From positions 16,203,543 through 16,267,542 of the forward strand of contig CM052355.1 in assembly GCA_028551475.1 (NCBI GenBank): DNA of 64,000 bases, read 5' to 3'. This document shows positions 59,501 through 64,000 of the stretch, piece after piece. Both the position numbers and the translations under genes were made by a program. The notes under the pieces were generated by a model. It was given only the letters and a program-made list of their open reading frames with translations, was not told the DNA's origin and ran no database searches. Each line of letters begins with the position of its first letter. Position 1 is the stretch's first letter. Source of the stretch: Casuarina equisetifolia. Taxonomy: Eukaryota > Streptophyta > Magnoliopsida > Fagales > Casuarinaceae.

Positions 59501-61653
59501 GCAGCATGCAGAGATGATTCATTGCAGGCCAGTTTTCACACTTATGTCCACTAAATAGTAACAAATTTCTAATGGTGAAGAACTTTTAGGACAGCCAACA
59601 CTCTATCGAAGTTTACTTAGAGCTCTATAATATGTGACCATAACAAGACCAGATTTAGCATTTCCAGTAAACAAACTTTGCCAAAAGATGTCTAATCTAA
59701 CATTGCAAGACTTTCATGATTAAAATGCATCATGTGTTACCTTCAAGGCACAATCAAACATGGTCTGAAGATTCTGAACCAAAGCAATGCAAACCTGTAT
59801 GGCTTTACAGATTCGGACAAGGTAGGGTGCTCAGATTCCCAAAAGTCCATCCCTGGATTCTATCTTTTTATTAGAGGCAATTGCATCTCATGGTGCTCTA
59901 GGAAGTAAGGTGGCATCTCTCGATCCTCTGTTGAAGCATAATACAAGGCCTTAGCCGAAGGCACCACAGAGGTAGTGTGGATCCTACACTTGCTAAGGTT
60001 CCTAGGCGTAAGTCAATCTACTCCTATTAAACTTCACTGTAACAATTTTGTTGCTTTGTACATAAGTGTAAACCCTACTCAACATAACTGAATGAAGCAT
60101 ATGGATGTTGACTTCCATTTTGAAAGGGAGAAAGTGATACAAGGTAGCATAGTCACGGTCTACATCCCACCCTCCCAACAACTAGCAGACATTTTCACTA
60201 AACCATTCTCACAAGCTGTATACGAAAACATAAGAACCAAGCTCGGCTAGTTAAAACCAAGCTTGTGGGGGAATGTTGATGAAATGGCCTTGTATGCTGC
60301 CCAAACTTATGGAAGCCGAGCAAGGGGCATGCTATCAAACTATCAAGCTTCCATGTCAGCCTCTATGAGGTATGAGCCAGAAGGGAATGTAAAGTCATAT
60401 GTGACAACAGCAGGGTCCAAACATGACGTCAATAGCAACAACGTTACCTCCTCTACAAGCTACGTAGATGGCTATCCTCACCTTACTATAAGAAACCCTA
60501 ATGCTATGACAGAGGAACCTTTCTCTAGTAAAGTCAGTGCCCAACTCCACAAGAAAAAGAAACTTAGCAGCCCCTTTTCCACGATGATCACGTTTATTGT
60601 TTTTGTTGCCTTTTATGTCCTTTGCCCGAAGTCTATAAATAAGACTTATCTTGTTAGAACAATTCACGAACTCTAACGTGAGAAACTGTGTAAAGCCGTA
60701 GAGCCTTCTTTTGTGATCAATAAATATCTGCGTGTTTGGTGTGTAAATTGGTAGTTCTTTGATTTTCTTCTGCAACTTGGTTGATCAGCTTGCAATGCAA
60801 CCTTTGGGTAAGTTAGTACACTCCAATCCATATTGTTTATGACAATTTACCCACCCTGTAGATGTCTACAAATCATGTGTAGCCTAGTTGGACTAAGCAC
60901 ATTGAAATAGATATTCATTTCATAAGAGAAAAGGTAGCACAAGGTACTATGGTGACCATCTTCATTCCATCAGAACTACAATTGGCAGACATTCTCCCAA
61001 AGCCTTTATCTAGAGATAGGTTTGAGGAACTAAGGAACAAAATTGGTGTAACTCCGCCAATTTTGAGGGGAAGTGTTGAAACAACTACATTGTCATTGGA
61101 GCAAGCAGCATGAATCTCGAAGAAAGGGACAACGTGCTCTCAAGGCTTTGCTAGACACATTGTCGAAACCTGTAGTTACGCATGCAGAGAAGATCCTGCA
61201 CGTTGTGCACGCACCACAACCGCGTTATTGGAGGAATCAACTTAATGAGATTCTTGGGACCGAAGACTTCCAACTTACTGCACAATTAGCAATCAAGAAG
61301 TATCAGCATGGTGAGTCATCTAGACATGCACTCCCACGGTTAGTGCTCCACAACCCCTACATTCGAGAAATAAGCTAAGGAAGGGCGGCAACGTCCAAGA
61401 AGAAGAAGAGGTCATCAAGAAGTGCATCATGGTCGGCAGTTTAAATGAAGAAAAGGGAGAAAAAGAAAAATGCAGTCAGGCTGACCATTTGAATTTTGAG
61501 CATGTTGTAATATTTGAGTAGTATCCTAACGTGGGTTGCTGGCTATATAAAGCCAGCCTTAGCTCAATATTTTTGTATCAAACTTGAGCCATTTAGTTAT
61601 ATTGATGTAAAGTGCACTTAGCCTAGTTTTATATTCCCTTGTCTTTATTCTCG
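53518..61653 (+). mobile_element. Outer Ty1/copia element
   Basis: The 5' LTR is shortened (from 53518, TGTTGAAAAAACTGC, to about 53730). The 3' LTR begins near 61074 (TGTTGAAACAACTAC) after a purine tract TTTTGAGGGGAAG and ends at 61653. Target duplication TCCTTC at 53512-53517 and 61654-61659. Contents: integrase tail (SRHVIFDET motif near 53790), linker, reverse transcriptase (about 54540-55090, LLYVDNIIVTG motif), RNase H (about 55390-55650, continued 60775-61065 beyond the inner element, with QLADILPKPLS). The front half of the interior is missing. Old and broken. Its insertion splits the RNase H-like pseudogene. Confidence 0.85.
55655..60774 (+). mobile_element. Inner Ty1/copia element nested in the outer copia
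   Basis: 5' LTR 55655-56150 and 3' LTR 60274-60774; by eye they differ at roughly one base in ten, so it is not recent. A primer-binding site TGGTATCAAAGAGCC follows the 5' LTR and a purine tract TTGTGGGGGAA precedes the 3' LTR. Parts in order: gag (about 56196-57050), CCHC knuckle (about 57055-57100), protease and GAG-pre-integrase (57156-57671), integrase (about 57700-58256), linker (58482-58950), reverse transcriptase (about 59100-59560, LVYVDDLVVTG motif) and RNase H (about 59640-60250, IFTKPFS motif). A TATA box-like TATAAATAAGA lies in the LTR. Many breaks; not a working element. Confidence 0.9.
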
Positions 61654-61659
61654 TCCTTC

Positions 61660-61859
61660 TCCAAATTTTGCAACAATGCCATGTGACTTACTCCACCCGC
61701 ACATCTTTCTTCCATATAAGAACCACCTATTTTAAGTTTTAGGGATCCTTCAGTTGGGGGCTGCCATTTAACCATAATGCCTCTCGGAATGTTCACCACT
61801 ATAGCTGGTATTTGGAGTTGTAAGCTAAAGACTTTCTGCAGATGACGGGGAAATTGCAC
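61660..61859 (-). pseudogene. RNase H-like protein, N-terminal part (split by copia)
   Basis: The minus strand reads VKWQPPTEGSLKLKIGGSY then RCAGGVSHMALLQN, matching the start of plant RNase H-like (RVT_3) domains (WxPPxxGxLKLNxDGS). The catalytic aspartate expected in the DGS motif is G here. It continues at 53517 after removal of the copia element. The upstream start of the gene is not defined, since MQFPRHLQ at 61859 is just the first methionine of the frame. Confidence 0.65.
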
Positions 61860-62385
61860 AATGAGACCAATGGAACATACACATACTGCACATGTCTAAC
61901 CGTGGGATTGTGCAATACACATGTACATTTTGAGACAAATGGGACTGCTTTTTTTTTTTTTAAGGTTAGGTGAAAGGAGACTCGTGATAACTCAAACTCT
62001 AGAAAGAGATTTACCGGTAACTCCAACTGAACTGCTAATTAGCTGACTTCTTCGACATACTTTAGCCAAAAAGAAAGAGAATTCACCCTATTGCGTGTGC
62101 AGTACATAGGAAATAGGAAAGAATACCATGGGACTAATCTTGTCTGCAGAAATCCAAAGTGAACTTTAAGAAGAGTATAATTGGTAGATTCTTAGCATTG
62201 AAATTTCTGAGGCTGCATGCCGCACAATTGACTTTATGTTAGATTAGCTAAATAGAAGAACAGAAGAGTACAAGGATACGACTAATCAAGAGCGATTTCA
62301 TTCAATGCTGCAGAACCGGAGTACAATGATACGACTAATCTATAGCGATTTCGTTCGTTGCTTGCAGCAGTGAGAGAAGTCTGAA
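61860..62385. other. Intergenic, 3' flank of the MATE gene
   Basis: No gene seen. It should contain the 3' untranslated region and poly(A) site of the MATE gene (minus strand). A short direct repeat (ATACGACTAATC with AGCGATTTC) occurs at about 62276-62350. Confidence 0.5.
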
Positions 62386-63955
62386 CTAAGAAGCTCCCTC
62401 TAGCATCCTCCCCCTTACATTTATTGCCTGCGCCATTCACATGTTAAGCTTTTGTAAAACTCTTTGCAGTGTTTCAGTTTTAGAAGTCTCAAAAGACGAA
62501 ACTCTAATGCTGCAAATAAATGGTTTTTTAATTACAAAATCGATTATGGTTTTTAGAATTAAAAGTAAAATAATTTCAAGCATTTTAATAGAAATTTCTG
62601 TTAAACAATCAATCAGAAACAACCATGAGCCCATTTAATGCGTTAAAGGTGATTACAACTACCAACATGATAACATAACCATCTTAACCAAATACCCTCT
62701 CTTCTTTTCTTAACTTATAATGTTTCAATAAAAATAAGTTTCAAACTTAAAACACTTTCAAATATTTTAAATAAACTAATTTATCAAAGGATTTTTTTAA
62801 TGAGTTCTACAAACAGTACAGGAACGATTGAACATATTTTGCATTTTCCAAAAAATAAAATAAAAATTTTCTAAAAGATTTAACAAGCACATCGAAAAGT
62901 TTTACATTATTTGTTCCACATGCTGGATGGTCAAGTTGAAAATTAAGTGCAAAGAAGAAGTAAGAATAGACTAAAGAGAGATTTTATCTGTTTGGCTACT
63001 AACCTGATTTCCCCAATTTGTGAATGTCGTCCCAAGAGCAAGCAAAGCGGCTTGTACAGTAGATCCTGTCACCAATCCAATCCAAAGGCCTTTGCCTCCT
63101 AAATGTACAACGAACGCCAGGACAGCACCTAGCGGAGTCCCAACCAGATAATATGCCCCCAGATTGACGTAGGCTCCTATATGCTGCCACCCGCTTCCTC
63201 TTGCAACTCCTGACACATTGTAGAAATCAACATCACGTTATCTTTGAATTGCATAGAAAATCTTCTACGGAGAGTTATGAAAAATATGCTGGTTTGATGG
63301 TATATCTTCAATTGAAGGAAATTAATCTAAAGTTCCTCCCCAAAAGACATAATATGTGGTTCTCTGATTACCAGTCACTCAAGTCTACTACATGAGAATG
63401 TGAGAAAGTTACCGGAAAGAACAGCTTGTATACTATCCATTATAATGGAGAGACAAATCCAAGGTCCCATATCTGCAACCCGATCCACAATTTCTTTCTC
63501 TCTGCTGAAGGCATAGCCCAAAGAATAGCGGCAAAAGAATATAGCCATGCTTACAGCAACCACCTCCGCAACTGCAAGAACCATTATGGCCTCCACAGCC
63601 ACTTTAGCTGCCTGTGGATTCCCAGCTCCCAACTCATTTGAAACCCGAGTACTGCAGAATGATTGACGCATTGTTTCAAGACAACTGCTCATAATGCATA
63701 GACAGGCATATGCTTTGGAAACAGGCTATAGAGCCAACCTTGCAGTGGCTCCAAATGAGTATGGCACGTAGTAATGCAAATAAGTAATTGAAAAGCTGCA
63801 CAGAATGAGATATTAGGAACATTCTGTTGAAAATATACATTACTTTTACACATCGAAAAGAAGCATACCATATTGAAAGGACTGAAGTCTCCACTTCAGG
63901 ATTTGTTAAGAGCCCAGAAAGCAAAATAAGAAGCTCATATGACCACCATTCAAGA
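62386..63955 (-). CDS. MATE efflux transporter (DETOXIFICATION family), 3' part of the gene
   Basis: Five coding exons on the minus strand: 63955-63869 (87 nt), 63795-63739 (57 nt), 63651-63413 (239 nt), 63209-63004 (206 nt) and 62427-62386 (42 nt with TAG stop). All introns have GT and AG ends (73, 87, 203 and 576 bp) and the phases join without a break. About 209 C-terminal residues are encoded, including [15 protein letters not shown], then [16 protein letters not shown] (a MATE signature), [20 protein letters not shown] and [16 protein letters not shown], ending [13 protein letters not shown]. This covers roughly the last five to six membrane helices of twelve. MATE proteins export flavonoids, alkaloids, organic acids or xenobiotics in exchange for protons across the vacuolar or plasma membrane; the substrate cannot be read from this part. 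The 5' exons lie beyond base 64000. I see no damage, and the small last exon had to be found by splice phase. Confidence 0.93.
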
Positions 63956-64000
63956 CTACAACGGTTGGGAGATAAATATTAAAGACTGAACATAGAAGCC
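63956..64000 (-). other. Start of an upstream MATE intron
   Basis: The sequence just right of the 87-nt exon ends in TTGTAG on the minus strand, an intron acceptor. The remaining exons lie outside the window. Confidence 0.6.

Noticed and set aside
62437-62638. Overlapping open frames on both strands left of the MATE exon
   Set aside because: They lie in the last MATE intron, which is AT-rich; no similarity to any family.

Overview
This is a plant nuclear window, most likely from a woody eudicot. The evidence is spliced plant gene structure, two DREB-type AP2/ERF genes, a MATE transporter with the usual plant exon pattern, and dense nested Ty1/copia, Ty3/gypsy and TRIM retroelements in AT-rich DNA. 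Grapevine (Vitis) is plausible, but nothing here proves the species. There are no bacterial features and no CRISPR array. Three host genes look intact or active: two single-exon ERF paralogues (14097-14621 and 40705-41229, both +) and the 3' part of a MATE efflux gene (exons between 62386 and 63955, -, running off the right edge).

The backbone is a tandem segmental duplication. Copy A runs from about 6165 to 20885 and copy B from about 32738 to 45425. Collinear anchors are 6190/32762, 9892/35011, the ERF start codons 14097/40705, and the first base of a shared copia LTR at 15906/42545. The same LTR with the same short left flank also sits at bases 41-622. This suggests a third copy whose ERF gene would lie roughly 1.7-1.8 kb left of base 1. 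The two ERF copies share a TATA box, a 10-residue upstream ORF and an identical spacing to the start codon. Their distal promoters differ: A carries a small TIR element and a solo TRIM LTR, and B carries about 1 kb of extra sequence.

Between and around the copies lie fossils. At 1976-5650 there are gypsy pieces, with pol antisense and gag-protease sense, followed by a PPR gene fragment. A copia element (16153-20216) is nested in the LTR of copy A. Next come copia and gypsy remnants (20890-32730). In copy B a copia element (42545-49451) holds a solo LTR in its 5' LTR and a tandem TRIM array in its interior. On the right, a copia element (53518-61653) is inserted into an RNase H-like pseudogene with a clear target-site duplication, and a second copia (55655-60774) is nested inside it.

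Functionally the ERFs should be nuclear transcription factors of the DREB group, probably stress or developmental regulators. The MATE protein should be a proton-coupled exporter of small organic compounds in the vacuolar or plasma membrane. Nothing in the window links the two. The best leads are the expanding ERF array with its promoter changes, a substitution in the DNA-binding face of ERF copy A, and the repeated tendency of TRIM elements here to form multimers.
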